From: Zobellia nedashkovskayae
GTDB taxonomy: Bacteria > Bacteroidota > Bacteroidia > Flavobacteriales > Flavobacteriaceae
NCBI RefSeq assembly: GCF_015330125.1
Contig: NZ_JADDXR010000002.1
Span: forward strand, 4,228,685 to 4,292,684
Direction: 5' to 3'
Length of the DNA: 64,000 bases
Each line of letters opens with the position of its first letter. Position 1 is the stretch's first letter. This document shows, piece after piece, positions 27,744 through 37,385 of the stretch. The translations under genes were made by a program, and so were the position numbers. Below the pieces are notes generated by a model, which was not told where the DNA came from, did not search any database, and was given only the letters and a program-made list of their open reading frames with translations.

Positions 27744-30700
27744 CTATTTGCTATAATTAACCTTATACCTCCAGTAACTGATAGCTCCAAGAATAGCTGC
27801 TACCAAAACTATATACCAAATATAATCCGGTGTAATCGCGGCTGCGCCACTTTGCCCATAACTGTGCAAACCTACCAAGTAATAGTTTACTCCAAAATAA
27901 GTCATCATGATACTTCCAAAGGCGATAACACTAAGAAAATTGAATGCCCATTTACTTCTTAAAGCAGGTACCAGGCGAGTATGAATAACAAAAGCATATA
28001 TCATAATAGATATTAATGCCCAAGTTTCTTTTGGATCCCAGCCCCAATATCTACCCCAACTTTCGTTGGCCCATTGGCCACCTAAAAAGTTACCAATAGT
28101 TAACATGACCAGACCTACCGTCATAGACAATTCATTGATTATGGTCAATTCTTTTATATTTAAGTCCATTACGGCCTTGTTTTTCTTATTGGTAAAAATC
28201 ATAAGTAACAAAGACACTAAACCTAGAATCATTGCTACAGATAACGGTCCGTAACTCGCTACAATGACCGCAACATGAACCATCAACCAATAACTATCAA
28301 GTACCGGAACCAAAGTAGATATTGCAGGATCCACCCAATTTAAATGGGCAATTGTCAATAGCATACTGGTAACAAATGCAGAAGCTGCAATAGTCATATC
28401 ACTTTTTCTAGCAAAAAGAAGTCCCATTCCCATAGTGGCCCAAGAGACATATAAAATACTTTCATAAGCATTAGTCCATGGAGCGTGACCTGAAATATAC
28501 CATCGTAAAATAAGACCTGCAGTATGCCATAAAAACAAGATGAAAATAGTACCCTTTAAGGAGTAAACTGCTATGCGCCAAATAGAACGATCTTTAAAAA
28601 TTTGGAATACTAAAACAAAAAACATAATTACGCCAACTAAAGCATATAGCTTATATAGCATATTGAAAATATTAAGCTTATTGTAAATTACTTCTGCATT
28701 AATCTTATCTTCTGAAGGAAGTACTTCCTTACCATGATTTTTTTGGTTTTGCTTGAATGCTTCTAATAACTTGTCCGCATTAGCGTAATCACCGGTTTCC
28801 TTTGCTTTTCGCAAGGTCATTAAATAATAAGGAACCGAGTTTTTGATAAAATTAGCGTATAGCGAATCTGAAACCTGATACTGCCCTCCCCTATATTCTA
28901 TTGCCGAAATCCATTTGTTGTTTTCATCATTCAACAAAGGGAAAATCTTTATAATACGACCACTTAATGCTTGGTCCAAAAGACTTAACCGAATGTTGGC
29001 TTCTTTAATATCCTTATCAAACTGATTAGGAATATTGGTAGATGTAGCCTTTGCTAAAAATGGCTCTAACTTGTAATTTCCTTCCTTATCAAAGAAATCA
29101 GTTGCTTTTACAAATGGTTGTCCTTCGGGAATACCTATTACGTGACGTATACTGTCGTTCTTTCCTTTTTTATCTACAGCTAAAAATTCTGCATTATACC
29201 AAGCCGCTGGGCTCAACATCATGGATAAGAATACCTGATCAGCATTCATATCTTTATAAACATCCTTTAAACTCAGTTTCCGAAGCAATTCTGAGGAAAA
29301 GGTATTTATTGGCTTCATCCGCCCGCCTTCATCTTGAATTACAAGTTTTCCAAACCTCTCCGCATGTTCCTCAGATACAATCGTTGTTTGTAAAAGCGAA
29401 TCTATTTGAGATTGCGTAGGTACCATATTACCATGGTCATGACCATCATCTGCAGAATGTTCTTGGGCATTTACATTCAATAACATACCCAAAACAAAAA
29501 CCGCTGTCAGTTTTGCTTTTTTGCTTTTCAATTTATCAAGAGAAACGGCTAAATCCTTAAACCTTGTCTTTCCAAAGAACATAATGCCCATTAGGCCAAT
29601 GTACAGCAAGAAGTATCCCAAGTAGGTAATGCGCGTACCCCACTGGTCATGGTTTACAGATAAAACGGTTCCTTTTTCATCCGGACTAAAACTAGATTGA
29701 AAAAAACGATACCCTTTGTGATCGAGTATATTATTCATGAATATACTATAGTCAAAATCTCTTTCGTCTTCAACAGTAACCTTACTCATAAAAGATTTAT
29801 ACCCCTGCTCAGTACCAGGATACTTCTCAGCAATAAAATCATTCAGTTTAATACTAAAAGGAAGTTCATATACTTTGGAACCATAACTCAAACTAAAATC
29901 AAGTCCACCAATATTTACTTTTTCAGAGAAGTTAGAGACACCTTTTCCTCCCAATAACTTTTGCTGAACGGTTTCATCATTAACCGTAATATCTACTATC
30001 ATAGCATCCATGGTAGCATCTGTCATTTTTTCTTTTGGCACTTTTACAACGCCATACGAGCCTTGTACTACAGGCTCAGGAACTACAAATTGCATTCCTG
30101 CCGTTGAGTATAATGAGCGTAAAATAAATTCTTGAAGACTATCCTTTGCAACCTGACCTTTAAACTGGTCTGCCATTCGCATATAATTACCCTCAAAAGG
30201 AGTTCTTATTGTATACGCACCATCCTTTTCAAAAATATTAATGGCACCTTCAGTGTCATTATTCAATGAAAAGAGCACATTGTGAATGCTAGAAACTTTA
30301 CCACTTTCTAAAAAGTGCTCATGTCTTTGACCATCGCCTGCTTCAACAATCTTTAAATACGATTTTCCATTTTCATCTGGAACCAACCCCTCTTCTGCCC
30401 CATCAATAAAACCTGCATAAGAAATAGTAAAAGGCTGACCGTTAAAATCTGACTTCCAAGGTAACCTAGATTTTATATCTTCCGCAGTAACAATTAAATC
30501 TTCTTGTAACGTTTTTCTTTTCGCCTCTCCATTAATATCACCATCCACATAGGCGGTCAAATAGGTTTTATCTGAATAGAATACCTTTTCTGATTTGCCC
30601 TCACGAATAGGCATCATGCCTTCATAACTTATATAACGGGTAACAAATGCGCCAACTATGATAAAAATCCATGAAAGGTGAAGTGTCAGAACTGCCCATT

Positions 30701-30923
30701 TTTCCCAACGTAGCAACCGGTATCTGAACATGTTACCAATAAAATTGATGACAAAAAAGACCATAATAGCCTCAAACCATGTAGTATTGTAAATCCAAAT
30801 TCTAGCTGTTTCAGTGCTGTACTTACTTTCGATGAATGTTCCTAGTCCCATTGCGACAGCGAAGACTATAAAAAGAACGGACATTAATCGGGTGGAGAAA
30901 AAGAATTTTTTGAGCATGTTCAT
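27744..30923 (-). CDS. ccsBA: fused ResB-ResC (CcsB-CcsA) cytochrome c maturation protein
   Basis: A 1059-residue membrane protein joining both halves of the System II cytochrome c synthetase. The N-terminal ResB part has membrane helices near residues 12-32, 49-67 and 76-98, a large periplasmic domain, and a helix near 435-455. A soluble stretch of about 250 residues follows, including a His-rich HSADDGHDHG. The CcsA part then has several helices and the haem-binding tryptophan-rich WWD segment WGRYWGWDPKETW (about 950-965). It exports haem and attaches it to CXXCH apocytochromes. Fusion of the two parts is known in Bacteroidota and Epsilonproteobacteria. A -7 match lies at 30953. Confidence 0.93.
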   Translation of the reverse strand: MNMLKKFFFSTRLMSVLFIVFAVAMGLGTFIESKYSTETARIWIYNTTWFEAIMVFFVINFIGNMFRYRLLRWEKWAVLTLHLSWIFIIVGAFVTRYISYEGMMPIREGKSEKVFYSDKTYLTAYVDGDINGEAKRKTLQEDLIVTAEDIKSRLPWKSDFNGQPFTISYAGFIDGAEEGLVPDENGKSYLKIVEAGDGQRHEHFLESGKVSSIHNVLFSLNNDTEGAINIFEKDGAYTIRTPFEGNYMRMADQFKGQVAKDSLQEFILRSLYSTAGMQFVVPEPVVQGSYGVVKVPKEKMTDATMDAMIVDITVNDETVQQKLLGGKGVSNFSEKVNIGGLDFSLSYGSKVYELPFSIKLNDFIAEKYPGTEQGYKSFMSKVTVEDERDFDYSIFMNNILDHKGYRFFQSSFSPDEKGTVLSVNHDQWGTRITYLGYFLLYIGLMGIMFFGKTRFKDLAVSLDKLKSKKAKLTAVFVLGMLLNVNAQEHSADDGHDHGNMVPTQSQIDSLLQTTIVSEEHAERFGKLVIQDEGGRMKPINTFSSELLRKLSLKDVYKDMNADQVFLSMMLSPAAWYNAEFLAVDKKGKNDSIRHVIGIPEGQPFVKATDFFDKEGNYKLEPFLAKATSTNIPNQFDKDIKEANIRLSLLDQALSGRIIKIFPLLNDENNKWISAIEYRGGQYQVSDSLYANFIKNSVPYYLMTLRKAKETGDYANADKLLEAFKQNQKNHGKEVLPSEDKINAEVIYNKLNIFNMLYKLYALVGVIMFFVLVFQIFKDRSIWRIAVYSLKGTIFILFLWHTAGLILRWYISGHAPWTNAYESILYVSWATMGMGLLFARKSDMTIAASAFVTSMLLTIAHLNWVDPAISTLVPVLDSYWLMVHVAVIVASYGPLSVAMILGLVSLLLMIFTNKKNKAVMDLNIKELTIINELSMTVGLVMLTIGNFLGGQWANESWGRYWGWDPKETWALISIMIYAFVIHTRLVPALRSKWAFNFLSVIAFGSIMMTYFGVNYYLVGLHSYGQSGAAAITPDYIWYIVLVAAILGAISYWRYKVNYSK

Positions 30924-30952
30924 CGGCAGCAGCTAAATTGGTTTTCAGCAGG

Positions 30953-30960
30953 CAAAAATA
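30953..30960 (-). promoter_or_regulatory. candidate -7 element for ccsBA
   Basis: On the minus strand this is TATTTTTG, an exact TAnnTTTG match, 29 bases before the start codon. A CTG 18 bases further up may serve as -33. The remainder of the 286-base divergent gap to 31210 holds nothing else I recognise apart from a near-match TATTTTCG at 31198-31205 facing the DUF2520 gene. Confidence 0.45.
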
Positions 30961-31209
30961 CGCCCTTTTTCTTATTTACAGGAAGATAGACCAATCTAAA
31001 GTCCCGCTAAAACTGTTAATTATAAGTGAAAATTTTATTGGATTAAATCTAGGGGAAGTAGATTTTTTTGAAACCGAAATAGATATTAGCAGTTATTACA
31101 AATTTCGCAGAAACAAGAGTGTCACTTCCTCACTTTAGAGTAAAGTTTTTGAATTATTTTTCAGCAAAACAAAGTCTCTTTTACGCAATTATATGCTTAT
31201 TTTCGCCTC

Positions 31210-31974
31210 ATGATTAAGGTAAGCATTTTAGGTACCGGCAATGTTGCAACCCACCTTTTCAAGGCTTTTTCAAAGTCGGACGAAATAGAGATTATTCAAG
31301 TTATAGGACGGAATAAAAAAGCGCTTCTTGCTTTTGCTCCAGAGAATAAAACCACCTCTGATTTCTCCGATTTAAAAGAATCTGATGTTTATATAATTGC
31401 TTTAAGTGATAATTATATAAAAACTGTATCAGAGCAACTTACGATTGAAAACAAATTGATAGTTCATACTTCTGGAAGTACCCCAATGAACGAACTTTCC
31501 CATCACCAGAGACATGGAGTTTTTTACCCCTTACAGACCTTTAGCAAATCTAACGAACTAGATTTCAAGAAGGTTCCAATTTGTTTAGAAGCAAAGAGCA
31601 AAGAAGACTTGGCGCTATTGAAAAATCTAGCAAATCTTGTTTCAGAAAACGTATACGAAATACACACGGAACAACGCAAAAGCCTTCACCTTGCCGCAGT
31701 GTTTGTAAATAATTTCACCAATCACTTGTATCATTTGGGTTCTGAAATTTGCGAAGAGAACAATGTCCCTTTTCAAATTTTAAGTCCACTTATACAGGAA
31801 ACGGCAAGAAAAATCGAAACCCTATCCCCGTACGAAGCACAAACAGGTCCCGCTAGGCGTAACGATTCAAATACTATTACAAACCAGCTAGAACAAATAA
31901 AAAAACCAGAGCTCAAAGCAGTTTACGAACTGTTGAGCAAATCTATACAAGCAACTTATGGAAAAGAGTTATAA
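31210..31974 (+). CDS. Rossmann-like and DUF2520 domain oxidoreductase
   Basis: A 254-residue protein. An N-terminal NAD(P)-binding fold (ILGTGNVATHLFKAF, residues 5-19) resembles pyrroline-5-carboxylate reductase. The C-terminal helical DUF2520 domain contains RKSLHLAAVFVNNFTNHLY and GPARRND. Its reaction is not known to me. It begins a plus-strand run with the KdsC-like gene (17-base overlap), maf, a lipoprotein and an MscS gene. Confidence 0.88.
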   Translation: MIKVSILGTGNVATHLFKAFSKSDEIEIIQVIGRNKKALLAFAPENKTTSDFSDLKESDVYIIALSDNYIKTVSEQLTIENKLIVHTSGSTPMNELSHHQRHGVFYPLQTFSKSNELDFKKVPICLEAKSKEDLALLKNLANLVSENVYEIHTEQRKSLHLAAVFVNNFTNHLYHLGSEICEENNVPFQILSPLIQETARKIETLSPYEAQTGPARRNDSNTITNQLEQIKKPELKAVYELLSKSIQATYGKEL

Positions 31975-32485
31975 AGAATATCTAAAAAACATAGACACCT
32001 TTGTTTTTGACGTGGATGGTGTTTTCACCGACAGTACATTGATTATAACTTCGGAAGGCGAAATGCTTCGTAAAATGAGCGTAAAAGACGGCTATGCTGT
32101 TAAAACCGCATTACAGAAAGGTTATAAAATCTGTATTATTTCTGGTGGCACAAATGAAGGTGTAAGAAGCCGCTTGCAGGCTTTAGGCATAAAGGATATT
32201 TATTTAGGAGCACACCAAAAAATGGATGCCCTAAAAGACTATATGGACAATCATGAAATTGACGTAAGCACCATGTTATATATGGGCGATGATATCCCTG
32301 ATATTCCAGTAATGAAAGTAGTTGCATTACCTACCTGCCCGCAAAATGCTGTTCAGGAAGTAAAAGCAGTATCCATGTACGTTTCTCATAAAAATGGCGG
32401 AGAAGGCTGTGTAAGAGATGTTATTGAGCAGGTTTTAAAAGTAAAAGGAGACTGGATGACCAATTTTAGCGCAGCAAACGACTAA
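31958..32485 (+). CDS. kdsC: KdsC-like HAD phosphatase (KDO 8-phosphate phosphatase)
   Basis: A 175-residue HAD hydrolase without a cap. The nucleophile motif FDVDGVFTDS has Asp18 and Asp20, motif II is ISGG, and motif III is MGDDIPDIPVM. The length and VDGVFTDS version match KdsC, which dephosphorylates KDO 8-phosphate for lipopolysaccharide synthesis. Related YrbI-type sugar-acid phosphatases are the alternative. It overlaps the DUF2520 gene by 17 bases and sits three bases before maf. Confidence 0.88.
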   Translation: MEKSYKEYLKNIDTFVFDVDGVFTDSTLIITSEGEMLRKMSVKDGYAVKTALQKGYKICIISGGTNEGVRSRLQALGIKDIYLGAHQKMDALKDYMDNHEIDVSTMLYMGDDIPDIPVMKVVALPTCPQNAVQEVKAVSMYVSHKNGGEGCVRDVIEQVLKVKGDWMTNFSAAND

Positions 32486-32488
32486 ATT

Positions 32489-33070
32489 ATGTTAGACCTA
32501 AATAATCACTCCATAATTCTAGCTAGTGGCTCACCAAGAAGACATCAGTTTTTAAAAGAAATGGGGCTTCCGTTTGAAGTACGGTTAAAATCTGTGGACG
32601 AAGTTTACCCGCCTCAATTAGAAGGAAGCGAAATCAGCGATTATTTAGCAAAACTAAAAGCTGATGCTTTTGAAGGCTCCTTACAAGCTAGCGAAATCCT
32701 GATTACGTCCGATACCGTAGTTTGGCATAATGGGGTGTCGTTAGCTAAAGCAGCAGATACACAAGAAGCCTTTGAAATGCTGAGTGCTCTTTCTGGAGAT
32801 TGGCACGAGGTGATAACTTCGGTTTGCTTCACCACTTATAGCTCACAAAAAGTTGTTCACCAAGTAACAAAAGTGAAGTTCAGGAAACTTTCTGATGAAG
32901 AAATTAGGTATTACATTAATAATTATAAGCCTTTTGATAAAGCTGGTGCGTACGGCATCCAAGAATGGATAGGTCTAACAGGTATTGAAGAAATCAAAGG
33001 ATCTTATCCTAACGTTGTTGGCCTACCTACACAATTAGTATACAAAACGTTAATTGAAATGGTCAAGTAG
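32489..33070 (+). CDS. maf: Maf family nucleoside triphosphate pyrophosphatase
   Basis: A 193-residue Maf protein with the family signature LASGSPRRHQFLKEMG (residues 10-25), the central SDTVVWHNG and the C-terminal DKAGAYGIQEW. Maf enzymes hydrolyse non-canonical nucleoside triphosphates to monophosphates and were first named as septum-formation inhibitors. It follows the KdsC-like gene by three bases in the same operon. Confidence 0.93.
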   Translation: MLDLNNHSIILASGSPRRHQFLKEMGLPFEVRLKSVDEVYPPQLEGSEISDYLAKLKADAFEGSLQASEILITSDTVVWHNGVSLAKAADTQEAFEMLSALSGDWHEVITSVCFTTYSSQKVVHQVTKVKFRKLSDEEIRYYINNYKPFDKAGAYGIQEWIGLTGIEEIKGSYPNVVGLPTQLVYKTLIEMVK

Positions 33071-33106
33071 TTCTTTTTGGTTAATTTTAAATAAAACTTT
33101 TGCTTT

Positions 33107-34051
33107 ATGAGAATCATAACAAAACAAGCTCTTCCACTCACTTATATTGCTTTACTAATTTCCTTTACCCAATCTTGTCAAGAGGTTAAAAAAGAGGCTA
33201 ATAAAGATATTGTTAGTACTGAAAAAATTGTAGAATTACCAGAGAAAGAACTTTCTGCTGAATTTAAGAAGTACTGGTACGCTGGTGATGCCGAAATTAC
33301 ATCGTACAAATTACAACTAGCACGATATGGCGAAATAAGAGATGGCAAAGCTGTCCTAGTTTTTGTTACCGAACCTTTCTTGAAAGATGAACAGGTGAAA
33401 GCAGATGGAAACAACCCTGATAATATTCCAGTTTTAAAACTTAATGTTACCAAGAAATATCTAACCGGAATCTACCCTTACTCCATAATGACAAGCACGT
33501 TTTATCCGGTTCATGATAACGACCATGCGGTTAAAGTTTCGTTCTCTGCACAAGAGTGGTGTGGACAGGTTTATGCACAGCTTAATAACCGTGAAAAATT
33601 TGATGTAATGTCCCATTCGTATTTTGAGAGTGAAGCAGACAAAGACTTTAAATTAGAGAAAACCGTGCTTGAAAATGAGCTATGGAACAAGATTAGAATT
33701 TCACCCGAAACACTTCCTTTAGGAGACTTAAAAATTATACCTTCTCTAGAGTTTATACGCTTGTCTCACAAAGAATTAAAAGAGTATGAATCAACTGCTA
33801 GTTTAAATAGTAAAGATGGTATTTCAACGTACCAAATAACTTATCCTGAGTTAGAAAGAACCCTAACAATTAACTTCACAACAGCTTTTCCTTATACTAT
33901 TGAAAGTTGGTCTGACACCTTTAAAAGCGGCTTTGGAAAAGATGCCAAATCAATGACTTCTACAGCTACAAAAATAAAAAGTTTAAAGACTCCTTACTGG
34001 CGACAAAACGGAAATAAGGATTTACATTTGCGTGATAGTTTAGGCCTTTAG
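33107..34051 (+). CDS. conserved lipoprotein of unknown function
   Basis: A 314-residue protein with a lipoprotein leader ending TQSC (Cys24), then a mostly beta-rich soluble domain with no motif I recognise (SFSAQEWCGQVYAQLNN near the middle, PYWRQNGNKDLHLRDSL at the end). It sits 36 bases after maf and four bases before the MscS gene, so it may be co-transcribed. The maf-like label sometimes attached to neighbours of maf is not supported by its sequence. Confidence 0.8.
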   Translation: MRIITKQALPLTYIALLISFTQSCQEVKKEANKDIVSTEKIVELPEKELSAEFKKYWYAGDAEITSYKLQLARYGEIRDGKAVLVFVTEPFLKDEQVKADGNNPDNIPVLKLNVTKKYLTGIYPYSIMTSTFYPVHDNDHAVKVSFSAQEWCGQVYAQLNNREKFDVMSHSYFESEADKDFKLEKTVLENELWNKIRISPETLPLGDLKIIPSLEFIRLSHKELKEYESTASLNSKDGISTYQITYPELERTLTINFTTAFPYTIESWSDTFKSGFGKDAKSMTSTATKIKSLKTPYWRQNGNKDLHLRDSLGL

Positions 34052-34055
34052 ATTT

Positions 34056-34601
34056 ATGCAAGAATTTCTTTTCTCATACAAGCAGGAGCTGGTAGCGACC
34101 GCTATAACATTTGCGCTGTTGCTTATCTTAAAATTTATTACAGATAAGACCATCCGTAAGATTGGTAGAATAAGTGATATTGTAGAAGCACGTACACTTT
34201 TGATTACCAAATATGCCTCCATGCTTTTAACATTGCTGGGTTTTGGTGTCATTTCATTTATTTGGGGCGTAAATTTTAGAGAAGTAGGTCTTGTTTTTTC
34301 TTCCGTATTCGCTGTAATTGGTGTCGCCCTATTTGCCAGCTGGTCCATTTTGAGCAATATAACCGCTGGCGTCATTCTATTTTTCTCTTTTCCGTTTAAG
34401 ATTGGAGACCAGGTAAAGATTTTAGATAAGGATATTGAATCTCAAGAACCTTTTTTAATTGAAGATATTAGGGCTTTTCACGTTAGCCTAAGAAAATCTA
34501 ACGGGGAACTTTTGATTTACCCAAACAACTTAATGATGCAAAAAGCGGTAATTCTAATGTATCCTTCTGAAGATATACCGGACGGCACAGAGGAAGCTTA
34601 A
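34056..34601 (+). CDS. short MscS-type mechanosensitive channel
   Basis: A 181-residue protein with membrane helices near 10-27 and 50-70, then the pore-lining TM3-like segment (about 76-110, FASWSILSNITAGVILFFSFPF). The MscS beta domain follows, FKIGDQVKI and NGELLIYPNN. The C-terminal alpha/beta vestibule of the usual MscS (about 286 residues in E. coli) is missing, yet the frame ends normally. It probably protects against osmotic downshock. It follows the lipoprotein gene by four bases. Confidence 0.85.
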   Translation: MQEFLFSYKQELVATAITFALLLILKFITDKTIRKIGRISDIVEARTLLITKYASMLLTLLGFGVISFIWGVNFREVGLVFSSVFAVIGVALFASWSILSNITAGVILFFSFPFKIGDQVKILDKDIESQEPFLIEDIRAFHVSLRKSNGELLIYPNNLMMQKAVILMYPSEDIPDGTEEA

Positions 34602-34691
34602 ATGTACCTATAGATGTTTCTCTTAAAACACAACATCTATTTATTTTTGTTAAAGAAGTTTTAAAAAGCCTGCGAAGCCCTTTAAACTTTC

Positions 34692-34699
34692 TATCTTTG
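34692..34699 (+). promoter_or_regulatory. -7 element of the PIG-L deacetylase gene
   Basis: TATCTTTG is an exact match to TAnnTTTG, with a CTG 19 bases upstream as -33. It would start transcription near 34706, after the GTG at 34705, so the real start codon must be the ATG at 34753. Confidence 0.6.
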
Positions 34700-34752
34700 G
34701 TATCGTGTGGCTACTGTATATCAGTAGCTTCTTCCAGACTAAAACCAACTTT

Positions 34753-37278
34753 ATGCGCTACTTTTTGGCATTCTTTGCCGGAATACTCTTGTGTTCAAAT
34801 ATTACCAACGCACAAAAACCTGTGCAACAATCATCTTCTGATATTTATCATTCCCTTGAAAAATTGAACTTTTTGGGTACCGCACTTTATATTGCTGCAC
34901 ACCCAGATGATGAAAATACAAGACTTATTTCCTATCTATCTAATGAAACCAAAGCCAGAACTGGCTACCTATCCTTAACCAGAGGTGATGGCGGACAAAA
35001 TCTTATTGGACCTGAGCTACGTGAGCTTTTAGGCGTTTTACGTACGCAGGAACTTTTAGCCGCCCGACGCGTAGATGGTGGCGAACAGTTTTTTTCGCGG
35101 GCTAATGATTTTGGGTATTCCAAGCACCCAGATGAAACTCTAGAAATATGGAACAAAGAAGCCGTGTTGGGCGATGTAGTTTGGGCCATTCGTAATTTTA
35201 AGCCAGATGTTATCATCAACCGTTTTGACCATAGAAGCCCCGGTTCTACTCATGGGCACCACACTGCTTCGGCCATGTTAAGTTTTGAGGCTTTTGATTT
35301 GGCCAATGATAAAAATGCCTACAGCAAACAATTGGAGCTTACAGAAACCTGGCAACCACAAAGATTGTTTTTTAATACTTCTTGGTGGTTTTATGGTAGC
35401 CAAGAGAAATTTGACGAAGCGGACAAATCAAAAATGGTCAATTTAGACATTGGCACCTACTATCCTATTCTAGGAAAGTCTAATAACGAAATTGCCGCTT
35501 TGGCAAGTAGTCAGCATTTATGCCAAGGTTTTGGACGCTTATCTCAAAGAGGTACGGAAAACGAATACGTTGAACTTTTGAAAGGTTCAATGCCAAAAAA
35601 TTCTAATGACATTTTTGAGGGCATAGATACTTCTTGGTCTCGTGTATCTGGTGGTAAAGCTGTTGGAGATATTCTTTATGCTGTTGAAAAGAACTTTGAC
35701 TTCGCAAACCCATCAAAACATTTGCCGCAACTGTTGGAAGCTTATGAACTGCTTCAAAAAGTTGATGACCCATACTGGAAAGCGCTAAAGTCTCAGGAAT
35801 TAAAGAACATCATTCTAAATGTGGGAGGCCTTTATCTTGAAGCTTCCGCCGAAACTTCTTCTTCCAATCCCGGAGGAAAAGTGAAGGTGAACATTGAAGC
35901 TGTTAATAGAAGTTCTGCTAATATTATTTTGAAATCTATTTCTATCTCTTCTACGGATAAGGAATTAAAACCTTCCATCGCCTTAAAAAATAATGAAAAA
36001 AGAACTTTTGAAATCGATTTGGATATACCTGAAACTACAGACTTTACAAGCCCGTATTGGCTGAAAGAAAAAGGTAGTCTGGGCATGTATAAAGTAGATA
36101 ATCAAAAACTTATTGGAAAGCCCGAAACGCCACGTGCATTTTTAGCCGAATTCGAACTTGAATTTAATGGCAAGATCCTATCTTTTATAAAGCCTGTGAT
36201 TTATCATTATGCAAAACCCGATAAAGGTGAATTGTTTCAGCCTTTTGAAATACTACCAGAGGCTACAGCCAGTTTCAGTGATAAAGTATTGCTATTTGCT
36301 GATGGCGAACCTAAGAAAATTTCGGTTACAGTAAAAGCTCATGCAGATAATATAAAAGGCGAACTCCAACTAAGCCATTCTAAGGGATGGGCAGTAGATG
36401 CAGAATCAAAACCTTTTGAAATTGTTAATAAAGGTGATGAGCAAACACTAATTTTTACGTTAACACCACCTGGTGACGAAGACGAAAGCTTTATTTATCC
36501 CGTTATAAAATTAAACGGTAAAGAAATGACCAAGGAGTTGGTAATGATAAATTATGATCACGTTCCTACGCAGTCAGTATTACTTCCATCAGAGACTAAA
36601 GTGGTGCGCTTGAATATTAAAAAGTCAGGCGAACACATTGGTTACATTGTTGGTGCCGGAGATGAAGTACCTGAAAGTTTAAGCCAAATTGGCTACATTG
36701 TACATAAAATAGACCCTAGTAGTATTGCAAAAGGCTCTTTAGACAAGTATGATGCCGTAGTTGTTGGTATTAGAGCGTACAACGTGGTAGACGAATTGAA
36801 GTTCAAACAACGTTTTCTTTTTGATTATGTTGAAAAAGGAGGTAATCTTGTAGTGCAATACAATACGGCAAGCAGATGGGGCGATCAGTTTGAAAATTTG
36901 GCACCCTACCCTATTAAACTATCCCGTGACCGGGTAACGGATGAAAATTCCGCTGTAGAAATAATAGCTAAAAAAAATACCTTGGTAAATTACCCGAATA
37001 AAATTGATGTTAATGACTTTAATGGATGGGTACAAGAACGCGGGCTTTATTTCCCTAATGAATGGTCTAAAGAGTTTACTCCTGTTCTGTCTATGAGTGA
37101 TAAAGGTGAATCCGATAAAAAAGGAAGCCTTTTAATAGCTCCTTATGGAAAAGGAAATTACATTTATACAGGATTAAGCTTTTTTAGAGAACTCCCTGCC
37201 GGTGTACCTGGAGCATACAAGTTGTTTGCGAATATGCTTTCTGTAGAAAAGAATGTACAACCCACGAAATTGAATTGA
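34753..37278 (+). CDS. large exported PIG-L/LmbE-family deacetylase
   Basis: An 841-residue protein from the ATG at 34753. The longer frame starts at a GTG inside the promoter and would spoil the signal peptide MRYFLAFFAGILLCSNITNAQ, whose cut is at its end. The PIG-L domain follows with AAHPDDEN and the third metal site RSPGSTHGHHTA. A middle beta domain and a C-terminal GATase/ThuA-like fold (VVGIRAYNVV, EKGGNLVVQYN) complete it. It probably deacetylates an N-acetyl sugar outside the cytoplasm. A small membrane protein and a sodium symporter follow on the same strand, suggesting uptake of the product (inference). Confidence 0.87.
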   Translation: MRYFLAFFAGILLCSNITNAQKPVQQSSSDIYHSLEKLNFLGTALYIAAHPDDENTRLISYLSNETKARTGYLSLTRGDGGQNLIGPELRELLGVLRTQELLAARRVDGGEQFFSRANDFGYSKHPDETLEIWNKEAVLGDVVWAIRNFKPDVIINRFDHRSPGSTHGHHTASAMLSFEAFDLANDKNAYSKQLELTETWQPQRLFFNTSWWFYGSQEKFDEADKSKMVNLDIGTYYPILGKSNNEIAALASSQHLCQGFGRLSQRGTENEYVELLKGSMPKNSNDIFEGIDTSWSRVSGGKAVGDILYAVEKNFDFANPSKHLPQLLEAYELLQKVDDPYWKALKSQELKNIILNVGGLYLEASAETSSSNPGGKVKVNIEAVNRSSANIILKSISISSTDKELKPSIALKNNEKRTFEIDLDIPETTDFTSPYWLKEKGSLGMYKVDNQKLIGKPETPRAFLAEFELEFNGKILSFIKPVIYHYAKPDKGELFQPFEILPEATASFSDKVLLFADGEPKKISVTVKAHADNIKGELQLSHSKGWAVDAESKPFEIVNKGDEQTLIFTLTPPGDEDESFIYPVIKLNGKEMTKELVMINYDHVPTQSVLLPSETKVVRLNIKKSGEHIGYIVGAGDEVPESLSQIGYIVHKIDPSSIAKGSLDKYDAVVVGIRAYNVVDELKFKQRFLFDYVEKGGNLVVQYNTASRWGDQFENLAPYPIKLSRDRVTDENSAVEIIAKKNTLVNYPNKIDVNDFNGWVQERGLYFPNEWSKEFTPVLSMSDKGESDKKGSLLIAPYGKGNYIYTGLSFFRELPAGVPGAYKLFANMLSVEKNVQPTKLN

Positions 37279-37282
37279 AGTT

Positions 37283-37384
37283 ATGTTAGACAAGTTCGAT
37301 TGGAAAAAGGAATACTCGTTAGTACTGATACTTAATATCATATACATACTGGTTTTTAGTTACTTAATGACTGCATTTACCTAA
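37283..37384 (+). CDS. 33-residue single-helix membrane protein
   Basis: The frame runs from an ATG four bases after the deacetylase stop to a TAA one base before the symporter ATG. The start is charged (MLDKFDWKKEYS) and is followed by about 18 hydrophobic residues (LVLILNIIYILVFSYLM). The tight fit between two co-directional genes supports a real gene. It may be an accessory subunit of the symporter, as small proteins are for other sodium/solute symporters. That role is inference. Confidence 0.65.
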   Translation: MLDKFDWKKEYSLVLILNIIYILVFSYLMTAFT

Positions 37385-37385
37385 T

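Noticed and set aside
29051-29419. 122-codon plus-strand open frame inside the cytochrome c maturation gene
   Set aside because: It lies wholly opposite a well-conserved coding gene, has no family features and no promoter. It is a shadow frame.
33107-34051. Second Maf protein
   Set aside because: Proteins beside maf are sometimes given its name, but this one is a lipoprotein without any Maf motif.
34040-34375. 111-codon minus-strand frame over the MscS gene
   Set aside because: It overlaps a clear MscS gene and the end of the lipoprotein gene; composition is that of a mirror frame.
34705-34752. GTG start for the PIG-L deacetylase
   Set aside because: The GTG lies within the promoter/start-point region and puts 16 residues before an otherwise clean signal peptide.
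34753-37278. Second BshB (bacillithiol deacetylase)
   Set aside because: It shares the PIG-L zinc motif but is exported, more than three times longer and has extra C-terminal domains.
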